This document shows positions 8,024 through 18,600 of a stretch of 64,000 nucleotides of DNA, in pieces (positions within the stretch are counted from its first letter, which is position 1; every line of letters begins with the position of its first letter). The translations under genes and the position numbers were made by a program. Under the pieces are notes generated by a model, which saw only the letters and a program-made list of their open reading frames with translations, had not been told where the DNA came from and ran no database searches. Source of the DNA: Bacteroidales bacterium (lineage in GTDB: Bacteria; Bacteroidota; Bacteroidia; Bacteroidales; WCHB1-69); NCBI GenBank assembly GCA_017551725.1, contig JAFZKY010000063.1, positions 23,291-87,290 on the forward strand, given 5' to 3'.

Positions 8024-9325
8024 ATGACCTTTGACGAACTCCGCGCGCAGCATCCCGTCTTTACCTACGAGGGATACGACTATTCCCGTGAGGGCGACAA
8101 CCTGCACATCCGATTCCGCTACTGCATCGGCGACCACATCCGCTTCGAGCCCAAGATGGTATTGAAGCCCGGACGGCACGCCCGCTTCCCGGAAGATATT
8201 CAGACACTGGACGGCATTATCTTCCATATCGGCCTCATCGAACTCATCAGCTACTGGAAATGCACCTGCAGTCCTGTGATACACATCCTACCGCATCGGC
8301 TGAACGCCGACCAGCAGGAGTGGTGGCGCAAGCTTTTCTGGCTGGGCCTTGGCGAGTTCCGATACACCAACAACCTGCACACCACCCCAACCGATTTCTT
8401 CGACTTTGAGTTTCCCGAGGATGCCGCCGAAATCCCTGCGTCCGCGTACCCGCACGTAGAGCCGGACAATCGCGTCATCGTGCCCATCGGCGGCGGCAAA
8501 GATTCTGTGGTCACTTTAGAAGAGTTGCGGACAAGCCACGAGGTGGTGCCGTTCATCATCAACCCGCGCGGGGCAACCATCGAATGTGCCCGTGTGGCAG
8601 GCTTCGCCAGCGAGAACGACCTCATTATCCTGCAACGGGAGATCTCGCCCCGCCTGCTCGAGCTCAACAAGGAGGGCTACCTCAACGGGCACACGCCCTT
8701 CTCGGCCATGCTGGCCTTCTACACCACCCTGCTGAGCGCCGTCACGGGCATCCGCGATGTGGCCCTGTCGAACGAGTCAAGCGCCAACGAACCCACCATC
8801 CCCGGCACCCAGATCAACCACCAGTACTCCAAATCCTTAGAGTTTGAGCTAGATTTCCGCGACTACGTGGATCACTTCATGAACGGGCTCAACCACTACT
8901 ACAGCCATCTGCGCAACCTTACCGAACTCCAGATCGCGGAACGATTCGCCCGCCATCCGCAATATTTCCCCGTCTTCAAGAGCTGCAACGTGGGGAGCAA
9001 GGAGGACAAATGGTGCTGCCATTGCCCCAAATGCCTCTTCGCCTACGTAATCCTGTCGCCATTCATTGACGACAGCACCATGATCCGCATTTTCGGGGAG
9101 GACCTGCTCGACAAGCCGGAACTGGCTCCTACACTGGACGAGTTGGACGGCATGTCGAAGACCAAGCCCTTCGAGTGCGTGGGCACCATCCGCGAGGTAA
9201 ACGAGGCTATGCGCCGCCTCTGCAACACCCGCCCCGACAAGGCGTTGGTCAAGCACTACATCAACAAATCCCTGGAACTGCTGGAGGACAACATGCTGGA
9301 GGAGTATTTTAATATGGCACCGTGA
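8024..9325 (+). CDS. murL: UDP-MurNAc-L-Ala-L-Glu epimerase-like protein (MurL family)
   Basis: 433 residues. MurL, described in Xanthomonas, converts the L-Glu of UDP-MurNAc-L-Ala-L-Glu to D-Glu using ATP, giving a peptidoglycan precursor without glutamate racemase. Family features seen: the PP-loop-like IGGGKDSVVTLEEL (GGGKDS at residues 156-161), NGHTPFSAM, SNESSANEPT, INHQYSKSLEFE and a Cys-rich WCCHCPKC (about 330-337). Its start is fixed by a promoter 22 bases upstream. A sugar nucleotidyltransferase follows after 33 bases of AATTAAC-type spacer. The partner ligase MurD2 is not in the window. The assignment rests on remembered motifs of the Xanthomonas protein; the exact substrate in this organism is an inference. 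Confidence 0.8.
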   Translation: MTFDELRAQHPVFTYEGYDYSREGDNLHIRFRYCIGDHIRFEPKMVLKPGRHARFPEDIQTLDGIIFHIGLIELISYWKCTCSPVIHILPHRLNADQQEWWRKLFWLGLGEFRYTNNLHTTPTDFFDFEFPEDAAEIPASAYPHVEPDNRVIVPIGGGKDSVVTLEELRTSHEVVPFIINPRGATIECARVAGFASENDLIILQREISPRLLELNKEGYLNGHTPFSAMLAFYTTLLSAVTGIRDVALSNESSANEPTIPGTQINHQYSKSLEFELDFRDYVDHFMNGLNHYYSHLRNLTELQIAERFARHPQYFPVFKSCNVGSKEDKWCCHCPKCLFAYVILSPFIDDSTMIRIFGEDLLDKPELAPTLDELDGMSKTKPFECVGTIREVNEAMRRLCNTRPDKALVKHYINKSLELLEDNMLEEYFNMAP

Positions 9326-9355
9326 CAATTAACAATTAACAATTAATAATTAAAT
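9324..9355. repeat. AATTAAC-type intergenic spacer repeat
   Basis: Three to four CAATTAA units ending in AATAATTAAAT, filling the whole gap between the murL-like gene and the nucleotidyltransferase. Confidence 0.8.
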
Positions 9356-9358
9356 CCT

Positions 9359-10234
9359 ATGAAACCCACATTACTCATTTTAGCGGCCGGCATGGGCAGT
9401 CGTTACGGCGGGCTGAAGCAGCTGGACCCCATGGGGCCCCACGGCGAGACCATCATGGACTACTCGGTGCGTTACGCCCTTGAGAGTGGCTATGGCAAAG
9501 TTGTGTTCGTCATCCGCCGCAGCATGGAGGAGGATTTTGCCAAGCTCATCCTGCCCCGCTATGCCGACAAGATCCCCGTACAGTATGTCTTCCAGGAGCT
9601 GGACATGCTGCCGGCGGGATTCACCCTCAACCCGGAGCGCAAGAAACCTTACGGGACGGCACACGCCATCCTGGTGGCCAAAGAGACTGTCCGCGAGCCG
9701 TTCACCGTCATCAACGCCGACGACTTCTACGGGCGCGACGCCTTCCGTGTGATGGCCGACTTCCTCACGCACGTGCCCGCCACCACACCCGCCACGTACG
9801 CCATGGTGGGCTACCGTCTTGACAAGACGCTCTCCAAGCACGGAACCGTGTCGCGGGGTGTGTGCCAAACGGACGAAAACGACCACCTTGTCTCCATCGT
9901 GGAGAACCACAAGGTGGGTTACACCGACAATGGCATCGAGAACATCGAAGAGGGACTGACGGCACGCTACGACGGCAGCGAGCCCGTGTCGATGAACTTT
10001 TGGGGCTTCACGCCGGATTTCTTCGACGGGATAAACGCCCTTTTCGAGGAATTCCTCCGCAAAAACGAGCAGAACATCACCGCCGAGTTCCCCATCCCGG
10101 ATGTCATCACGCACCTGATGGTCACGGGCAAGGCGAAAATCAAAGTGCTCCACAGCAATGCCGAGTGGTTCGGCGTGACCTACCAGGACGACCGTGCCTA
10201 CGTGGTGGACAAGCTGAAACAGCTGGAAGACTGA
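9359..10234 (+). CDS. Sugar-phosphate nucleotidyltransferase family protein
   Basis: 291 residues, cytosolic. The N-terminal nucleotide-binding signature LAAGMGSRYGGLKQLDPMG is typical of NTP-transferase (GT-A like) enzymes that join a sugar-1-phosphate to a nucleotide. VINADDFYGRDAF carries the metal-binding aspartates, and KPYGTAHAIL matches the G-T-A base-binding loop. Length fits single-domain enzymes of the family with no left-handed beta-helix. It sits between murL and pepE, which suggests a link to cell-wall or sugar metabolism. The sugar is not identifiable. Confidence 0.8.
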   Translation: MKPTLLILAAGMGSRYGGLKQLDPMGPHGETIMDYSVRYALESGYGKVVFVIRRSMEEDFAKLILPRYADKIPVQYVFQELDMLPAGFTLNPERKKPYGTAHAILVAKETVREPFTVINADDFYGRDAFRVMADFLTHVPATTPATYAMVGYRLDKTLSKHGTVSRGVCQTDENDHLVSIVENHKVGYTDNGIENIEEGLTARYDGSEPVSMNFWGFTPDFFDGINALFEEFLRKNEQNITAEFPIPDVITHLMVTGKAKIKVLHSNAEWFGVTYQDDRAYVVDKLKQLED

Positions 10235-10282
10235 CCTCCAAATTAATTAATCCGAATATTATAATCATTAAAATAATCCATT

Positions 10283-11029
10283 ATGAAACTTTTATTAATC
10301 AGCAACTCAACCAATTACAAAGAGCCTTATTTGGGATGGTGCCAACCGCTCATCGCAGAATTTTTAGAAGGAACCGCGAAAAACATCGCCTTCCTGCCCT
10401 ACGCGGGCGTGGATGTGGGCGGCAAGGTGTATCCCGCCAGCTATGATGCCTACACGGAACGTGTGCAGAAGGTGTTCGACAACTTCGGGAAGAAGATTCT
10501 GTCTGTCCATGCCAGCGATAATCCCGTGGACGTCATCAACAAGGCCGACATCATCATGGTGGGCGGCGGCAACACGTTCCACCTGGTGGCCGAGATGCAC
10601 CGCAACAAGCTGATCGAGCCCATCCGCCGCAAGGTGATGGAGGGCACGCCCTACATCGGATGGAGTGCCGGCAGCAACGTGGCATGCCCCACCCTCTGCA
10701 CCACCAACGACATGCCCATCGTGATGCCGGAGAGCTTCAAGTGTCTGGACCTCGTGCCGTTCCAAATCAACCCGCACTACATCGACCCGTACCCGCAAGA
10801 CATCAACGACACCATCCGTCACGGTGGCGAGACCCGTCAGGTGCGCTTGAACGAGTACTTGGCCGTCAACCAGCAGATGACGGTGGCCGGCCTGCGCGAA
10901 GGCACCGCCCTGTGGGTGGAGAACGAGCGCATCACCCTGCGCGGCACACGGGAGATGATCATCCTGCGCTACGGTCAGGAACCCGGATCCAAGAAGCCGG
11001 GCGACGTGTTCGGATTCAATCTGCGATAA
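10283..11029 (+). CDS. pepE: Dipeptidase E (alpha-aspartyl dipeptidase, family S51)
   Basis: 248 residues. PepE hydrolyses dipeptides with N-terminal aspartate in the cytosol. The nucleophile is in GWSAGSNVACP (Ser128), with the family region FQINPHYIDPYPQD supplying the histidine (His165) and MVGGGNTFHL forming the oxyanion-side loop. The length is close to the usual ~230-240. It lies 48 bases after the nucleotidyltransferase and may share its transcript. Useful to an amino-acid-fermenting organism. Confidence 0.92.
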   Translation: MKLLLISNSTNYKEPYLGWCQPLIAEFLEGTAKNIAFLPYAGVDVGGKVYPASYDAYTERVQKVFDNFGKKILSVHASDNPVDVINKADIIMVGGGNTFHLVAEMHRNKLIEPIRRKVMEGTPYIGWSAGSNVACPTLCTTNDMPIVMPESFKCLDLVPFQINPHYIDPYPQDINDTIRHGGETRQVRLNEYLAVNQQMTVAGLREGTALWVENERITLRGTREMIILRYGQEPGSKKPGDVFGFNLR

Positions 11030-11097
11030 TACGCTCCAACATGCAATAAAACGACGGTTTTGTCGTTACTCGTTTCGCACTCAAAAACAGACTGACT

Positions 11098-12549
11098 ATG
11101 AAAAAGACTATTGTTTGCGGAATCGTGTGGGTGTGCTGTATGCTCTTCTCATGGGCTGCGGCCACCGCCCAAACGGAAGACTCCTGTTATGCCAAGGCAC
11201 CCTCTGAAGTAGGTGTAGATCAACAATTTAAATACACCATCACCTCCACAGGGAGAGGCGAGGTGGTGTCCACGGATTTCGGCAAATTCGAATACATCAG
11301 CGGACCCAGCGTAGGATCCAGCACCTCGATATCCATCAACAACGGGCATGTGCAGCAAAGCACGACCTATACGTACACCTACTATCTGTCGGCCTCGCGG
11401 GAAGGCACCTTCACCATCCCCGGCGTGAGCCTCTCCATCGACGGGCGCATCTACCGCAGCAACAGCGTGACCGTGCATGTGGTGAAAACGCCCAAAAGCC
11501 AGCCGCAGCAGGAGCAGCAGGCCGACAATTGGTTCCATTTCGAGTGGCCCGACTTCCAGATGCCCGACATGGACTCGTTCTCCTTCGAATGGCCCTTCCA
11601 AAATCGGCAGCGTCCGCAATTTCCAAACGAACAACAGCCTAAGAGTCAGCCGGACAAGTCCGCCAAGGCACCTGCCAAAATCGGGAAAGAAGACATGATG
11701 TTGAAGGCCAGCACCACCACGATGGAGGCCTACCAAGGCGAGGCAGTGGTGGTCACGCACAAACTGTACGTCAAGGACGACATCAGCGGCTACAGCATCG
11801 AACGGGCCTCGTTTGGCAGCACCAACGACCTGTGGATGGATCCTTTGGAGCTGAGCCGCCAAGAGAAAAGCACAGAGACGGTCAATGGCAAGAGCTACAC
11901 CGTGTTCACCATCAAGCAGACGGCCGTCTATCCGACCAAGACCGGCAAAATCGTCATCCCCAAGCTGAACGTCATCCTGGCACTCCGCGTGCCGGCCACC
12001 AGCCGCGATCCTTTCTGGGGCATGTTCCAGACCTACCAGACGCAAAACGTGCAGCTCACCTCCAACGAGCTGACGGTGAAAGTAAAGGCGTTGCCTGGCG
12101 CACGCAATAACGGCAAGACCGAGGTGGTGGGCAATTTCAACATCACCTCCAATATCAATAAGACAGAGGCTTACGCCAACGAGCCCATCACCTTCACCGT
12201 TTCCGTGTCGGGGAATGGAAACTTGCACCACGTAAGTGACGAAGATTTCAACATCGATTTTCCTGCCGACTGCGACGTAACCTACCCGAAAGTAGTCAGT
12301 CACATCTCCGCCAAGGGCGACATCGTGACGGGTACCAAGACCTTCCGCTTCACCATCATTCCGAGAGTGGAGGGCACCTACCTGATTCCGGGTGTAAAAT
12401 ACACCTATTATGACTATGACAGTGGTAGTTACAAAACGCTAACCACCCAAGATTACCAGCTCGACATCAAGCCTGCCCGTACCCGTGAAAACCCCAATAT
12501 CGACACGGAAAACAAGCAGAAAAGCAAGGTGAAAACCTACAAGATTTAA
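11098..12549 (+). CDS. batD: BatD-like protein lacking the C-terminal membrane anchor
   Basis: 483 residues. BatD proteins belong to the Bacteroides aerotolerance (Bat) system of Bacteroidota envelopes. Features: signal peptide (MKKTIVCGIVWVCCMLFSWAAATAQ), a first Ig-like domain (YYLSASREGTFTIPGVSL), then an unusual Trp/Phe/Pro/Gln-rich linker around residues 140-190 (FEWPDFQMPDMDSFSFEWPF). Two further beta-sandwich domains follow, with the family-like GTYLIPGVKYTYYD. The usual C-terminal membrane segment is missing: the protein ends in a hydrophilic KQKSKVKTYKI. No batA, batB, batC or batE lies next to it, so this is an orphan. The 68-base upstream gap has a weak hairpin (11050-11067). Confidence 0.82.
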   Translation: MKKTIVCGIVWVCCMLFSWAAATAQTEDSCYAKAPSEVGVDQQFKYTITSTGRGEVVSTDFGKFEYISGPSVGSSTSISINNGHVQQSTTYTYTYYLSASREGTFTIPGVSLSIDGRIYRSNSVTVHVVKTPKSQPQQEQQADNWFHFEWPDFQMPDMDSFSFEWPFQNRQRPQFPNEQQPKSQPDKSAKAPAKIGKEDMMLKASTTTMEAYQGEAVVVTHKLYVKDDISGYSIERASFGSTNDLWMDPLELSRQEKSTETVNGKSYTVFTIKQTAVYPTKTGKIVIPKLNVILALRVPATSRDPFWGMFQTYQTQNVQLTSNELTVKVKALPGARNNGKTEVVGNFNITSNINKTEAYANEPITFTVSVSGNGNLHHVSDEDFNIDFPADCDVTYPKVVSHISAKGDIVTGTKTFRFTIIPRVEGTYLIPGVKYTYYDYDSGSYKTLTTQDYQLDIKPARTRENPNIDTENKQKSKVKTYKI

Positions 12550-12608
12550 TTAACATTTCCCCTTTCATAAAATTCGCATCCCCGCGTTTTTTTTCTTGTT
12601 GAAAATCA

Positions 12609-12616
12609 TACATTTG
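12609..12616 (+). promoter_or_regulatory. -7 box of the T9SS cargo gene
   Basis: TACATTTG, matching TAnnTTTG, 27 bases before ATG 12643. Confidence 0.5.
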
Positions 12617-12642
12617 CTCGCTATAATTGGGTATTTGTATTA

Positions 12643-15600
12643 ATGTATAATATAAAACAACGCCGGGGATTGCGATACGGGCTTACCATTTGGCTTGCCC
12701 TGTGGCTGGTTGCCTCTGTTTTCGGGCAGTCGCCGGTGGACACCATACCCATCTCCGGACAGCGCACCATACAAGGCTGTTCGGGTTACATTGTCCCAAA
12801 AACGGATGCCAACGGCTATTGCATCACCAACAACAACGGCTCCATCACCATAAATCCGCCATCCGGTTGTGGCGTGCACTTGGAAGGTTCATACATCATC
12901 ACAAATTTCTACTATGGGACCGAATTCAAAGACCACATCTACATCTACAATGGAACCTCTACCACATCGCCTTTGTTGGCGAACATGACCGATGCCGGGT
13001 ATGTGAATGTCACCTCCACGGGTCCGATGACGATACGGTTCACCACAAACAGCATATTCCAATACAACGGTTTCCAATTAGAGTATAGTTGCGTGGCCGG
13101 ATGTGCCTGCGAAAACAATTATCCATTGACCTTTTCCTGGGACAATGACACCTTGACGGTAGAATGGTTGCCCACCCAATCTGGAATCTCTACTGGTTAC
13201 ACACTGGAATATGGTCCCGACGGCTTCACGCCAGGGACGGGAACCATTGTCACCGGCATCACCGAACCGCGCTACCGAATTGTCGGTCTGCCTTCTAAGA
13301 CCAAATACGACTTCAGTCTCACCTACCCCTGCTCTGGTCCTTCTCAACCGGTGACTGATTCCTACACCATACCCGAAGCCGCTTTATGCATTGACATGCG
13401 GGAGTTGAACCGTCCTAATATCACCTGTACCTACGGGGGATACGGGAATAACGGCAATCCCTACGAGCACAACGGCATTTCATCAAGCCATCACTCTGTG
13501 GTCATGCATCAGAGTTATGATCCTTACACAGGTGGTCTGCTCCGAATGATTCCTGACGGAGAAACCTACTCCGTCAAGTTGGGCAACGCCATGCCGGCAG
13601 AAAGCGAGAGCATCTCCTACACATACACGGTAGATACCGCCGTGGCCGACATAATCCTGCTGAAATATGCGGCTGTAATGGAAAACCCTGGTCACCCAGT
13701 TTCTTTACAACCCCGCTTTGACATGGAGATTCTGGACCAAAACGGACAGATTGTCGATCCCAACTGCGGGCAGGCTCAATTCATATCCAGCCAGTCTTTA
13801 GGTTGGAACGAATTCCATTATCGTTCGGCACAATCCATCTACAACGGCACACAAGCTCGATACAAACCACTGCACATTGTGTTGTGGAAAGACTGGACCA
13901 ATATCGGGTTCAACATATCAGCCTATCACGGACAGCAGATCACCATCCGTCTGACCAACCGCGACTGTGGTGAGGGTGCCCATTGGGCTTTTGCTTATTT
14001 CAACCTGGGGTGTATGAAACAGAAATTAACGGTGGAGCAATGCGGCGATGCGGCTACCAATACTTTCACCGCACCTGCCGGATTCAACTACAACTGGTAC
14101 TACACGGACAACCCGGGCACGATTATCGGGACGGGGCAATCCATCACGGTGCCCGTAGATCCCACAAAGACACTTGTCTGCGAGGTCTCGGACTTGGAAG
14201 GCCAAGGCTGCGGCTTCCAACTACAGGGCGTTCTCAACCCAATCGTACCTGAATCCGCCTTCACTATTGAGCGAGACTCCTGCAGCCGCCATTACACCTT
14301 CTACAACAACAGCATCATCTCCAACGGCACCTCCACGCCATATGCCACCGCGTGCGAGACGGCCTACTGGAATTTCGGTGACGGCACCACATCCCAGGAT
14401 TACAACACCTCACACACATACGCCCAACCGGGCACCTACATCGTGTCCTTGGTCAGCGGCATGAATAGGGATGCCTGTTTGGACACGCTCCGACAAACAC
14501 TCGTCGTGCCCGTGGACACCACTGAATACTGGGACACTGCCTGCGTAGTTTACAGCTGGAACGACGAGGTCTATCTGTCCTCCGGCGACTATGTCCAGCA
14601 TCTCACGCGCCTAGGTCGCCAGTGTGACTCTGTGGTCACATTGCATCTCACCATCTATCCGGCATTTGAGCATCAGGACACCCTCTCCCTTTGCGGCAGC
14701 GATTTGCCCTACACATACGGAGACACGGTTTTCCCCATTGAGACCAGAAGCGGAAACTATCCCATCATGTTCCGTTCCATACACGGATGCGACAGCCTCA
14801 TCCATCTGGCTCTCACCGTAAACCCACCCTACACCACCCGCGACACCATAGCCGCCTGTCCATCCTTGTTGGCCAACGGCATCGCCTACGGTGACAGTCT
14901 GCTCACCTCCGCCGGCGACCACCCCGTGCGGTTTACCAGCGTACCCGGCTGCGACTCCACCGTGGTGGTCACCATCCTTCCTCTATCCAACACTTTTGAC
15001 ACCGTACGGGTGGACACCTGCGACACATACACCTGGATCAACGGGCGCACCTACACGCATAGCACTACTGACACATTCATTCTCGCCAACACCCAAGGTT
15101 GCGACTCCATTATCACACTTCTGCTCACCATCCGTCATTCGACTACTGGCATTGATTCCATAACCGCCTGCGGCTCATACCGTTGGATCAACGACAGTGT
15201 TTACACCGCCAGCACCAACACGCCCACCGTCACGCTGACAAATGCTGCCCGCTGCGACTCCGTTGTAACCCTGCATCTGACCATCCACCCGGTATATGAG
15301 CACAACGACACCGTCACGCTCTGCGGCAGCGACCTGCCCTTCACGTATGGGGATACCATTTTCCCCATTGAGACAAGGACAAGCGACCATCACATTCTTT
15401 TCCACTCCCAGCAGGACTGCGATTCCACCATCCATTTGCATCTGGTGGTAAACCCACCCTACAGCACCCGCGACACGTTGTCGGTATGCCAAAGCCTGTT
15501 GGGCAATGGCGTTCAATATGGTGACAGTCTGCTCACAACTGCCGGCACCGTGCCGGTGCATTTCCTCAGCGGGCAGCAATGCGACTCCACCGTATGGGTA

Positions 15601-18600
15601 ACCTTGCTGCTGCCCGCCGAAACCTACGACACGGTGCGCGTGGACACTTGCGACGCATACACCTGGATCAACGGACACACCCACACGCAAAGTGCCATCG
15701 ACACGGCCATCCTCACCAACGCCAACGGATGCGACTCCATCGTCACGCTGTTGCTCAACATCCGCCATTCTACTTCAAGTGTGGACTCCATTGTCGCCTG
15801 CGGCTTCTACACCTGGATTGACGACAGCACCTACACTATGAGCACCAATATGCCCACCTTCACGCTGACAAACTCCGAAAGGTGTGACTCCGTCGTCACG
15901 CTGCACCTCACCATACATCCCGAATACCTAAACAACGACATCCTGCATCTATGCCGCAACGAACTACCCTATCGTTATAGCGAACGGCTCACCATTCCCG
16001 CTAATGCCATCTCAAACCGTTACACATTCAGGGACAGCACCCGATTCGGTTGCGACAGCATCACCGTGGTCAATGTTTTCATCCATGAGAATCCTCATGA
16101 GCACCAATACCTGACTCTTCCCGACAGCGCACTGCCCCATTATTACCAACCTTTGGACACCATCTTCGAAGTAGGCACCCATTCCGGGAACCACATATCC
16201 CATTACACCGCCGACTCATATCCCTACTGTGATTCCGTAATGGAGTTGCACCTCACCATTGAGTTGTGGGCGGAAACGTACACGGGCATCAACACCCAAT
16301 GTGATCCCGATGCGCAGCATCCTTGCAACGGATGGGCCTCCGTAAACGTGCGGGGAGGACTTCCACCCTACAGATACCTGTGGGATGACCCGCTGCATCA
16401 GACAACGGACACGGCCTTCAACCTCTGCGAAGGAGACTATCACGTGACGATAACGGACTCTTTAGGGGCTGTTCTTGTCAAGATGTGCCATGTCAGCAAT
16501 TACGTTTCCGACACGTCGGTTGTATATGACACTATCGGGACAAGCCAGATTCCATACGTGTATCACGGTTATATTTTCCAACAGCCTGTCAACAACACCC
16601 TTCTCACCATCCAAAACAGTCAAGGATGCGACAGTCTCGTGCTCTATTCGCTCTACATACGGCCTAACGACACCCTTATTTCGGCCTGCACGCTGTGCAA
16701 TGACTTCCCTGTTGAATACGAAGGGCACACCATTTATCATGCAGGGTTGACAACAGACTCCGTTCTTCAGGCCAACCATTCCTATCTCATCCGACTGTTT
16801 CAGGTGGACACCTTCCATACGCCGAGGAGCATTGTGTACGACACCGCCTGCGCCCCGTACATCTGGAACGGACATTCCTACACGGAAAGCGGCATCTACC
16901 GGGATACCTTGTTGGGAGCGAACAACTGCGACAGTATCGTCACGTTGCGATTGACCATCATCGACTTTCCGAATCCCATCAACAACATCCTGTTGCCGGA
17001 CATCTGTGTGGGCGACACAGGTTTCATCACCATCGGGCATAATCCGAACAACAACATCTATATTGCCACCGAAGAGGATGCGAGCGTGAGCCTGAGCACC
17101 TCCACCTTCCTGCCGGACGGCAGAGATTGCGGCAACGGATGCTCGTACCAGTCGGCCATACACTTCAACAATTTCCCTGCAAGCTCCATCATCCGCGATG
17201 TAAACGACATCCGCTACGTAAGGCTCAATTTGGAACACACCTTCGCCGGCGACCTTTACATCAAGATATCTTGTCCAAACGGGCAAAATGCCGATATCCT
17301 CCGGTTTTCCAGAACAACCAATAATGAGTATGACAGTCCGTGCATTCAAAACATCGGTATCGCACATCGAGGTTGGCAGCCAGCAACCAACGGACAAACA
17401 AACGCAAGTCAAAATACGTACTTTGGTTCGCCAGAAACAACAGACAACACGAATTATCCCTGCAACACGAATCTAAACCCGCCCGGTACGGGATGGAATT
17501 ACTGCTGGTCAAACAACATCAACCAAGGTTACCAATACGGGAACACCAATTCGCCCGATGATGATTTAATTTACAGATCTGCCAATGTGCAAACATCGGG
17601 GTGGTTTTTCTCCACTCAACGTTTCCGAGCCTCAGATGTAACTAATGGCACCCACTTCTACAAACCAGATCAATCATTCCAAGCGCTCGTCGGGTGTCCA
17701 CTGAACGGAGACTGGACCATCGAAATCATTGATGGTTTGACGCAAGACAATGGATATCTCTTCAGTTGGGAGTTGGCGTTGAATCCCGAATTGCTGAACG
17801 TGCCCCACCGGCCCATCGACAGCACCACACTGACGGGTCTGTGGAGTAGCCGGGTGAACGACTCCACTTATCAGGTGACACCACCCGCCACCATCACCCA
17901 CGACACCATTGTGAACTACCTCATCTCCGTATTCAGCGACCACGGCTGCCATTTCGACACCATCGTCAGCATCCATTACAAAGCCCCCAAGACCACGGAA
18001 CTGTACGACACCATTTGTCGTAACGACCTGCCGTACAACTGGTCAATCCATCACGTCATGGACACGGGCTCGTTCATTTTGACGAGCGCTACCATGCAGG
18101 CGGCCAACGGCTGCGACAGCACCGCCATTCTGCACTTGACGGTACTTGACACCACCAGCAGTGTGGTCACAGAGCAAATTGGCGCACAGCAGCTGCCGCA
18201 CGCCTTCAACGGATGCTGGTTCCAATACGCAGTCACCGACACCGTCATCATCATTGAAAACCATCTTGGCTGCGACAGCCTCATCCACTACACTTTACAA
18301 ATTTACAACAACACCTCGGAAGATCATGACACCATCGTCTGCCGGGAGGTTCTTCCCATGCTTTGGCACGGGCATCTTTTCACCCTGACGGACACGGTAG
18401 CGGCAGACACAAACCTCAACGCCAACCATTCGTATCACATCACAAGATACCATGTGCGCTTCCATCCCGTCATGTCGAGTGCGCTCACCCATCCGCTGGC
18501 CGACATCTGCGCAGGGCATACTGACAGCATCCGCATCGGCACCAGCCCGCAAGCCGACATCCAGCTATCTTACGCCGGCACAAACGATTCCATCCCGGTC

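Noticed and set aside
8024-9325. PP-loop motif read as a QueC-like or tRNA-modifying enzyme
   Set aside because: The segments NGHTPFSAM, SNESSANEPT, INHQYSKSLEFE and WCCHCPKC fit MurL much better.
11050-11067. AACGAC/GTCGTT hairpin after pepE as a terminator
   Set aside because: The stem is only 6 bp and is not followed by a T-run; too weak to list.
11149-12303. 384-codon minus-strand open frame opposite batD
   Set aside because: It is a GC-driven shadow; the plus strand has a signal peptide and Ig-like domains with clear family character.
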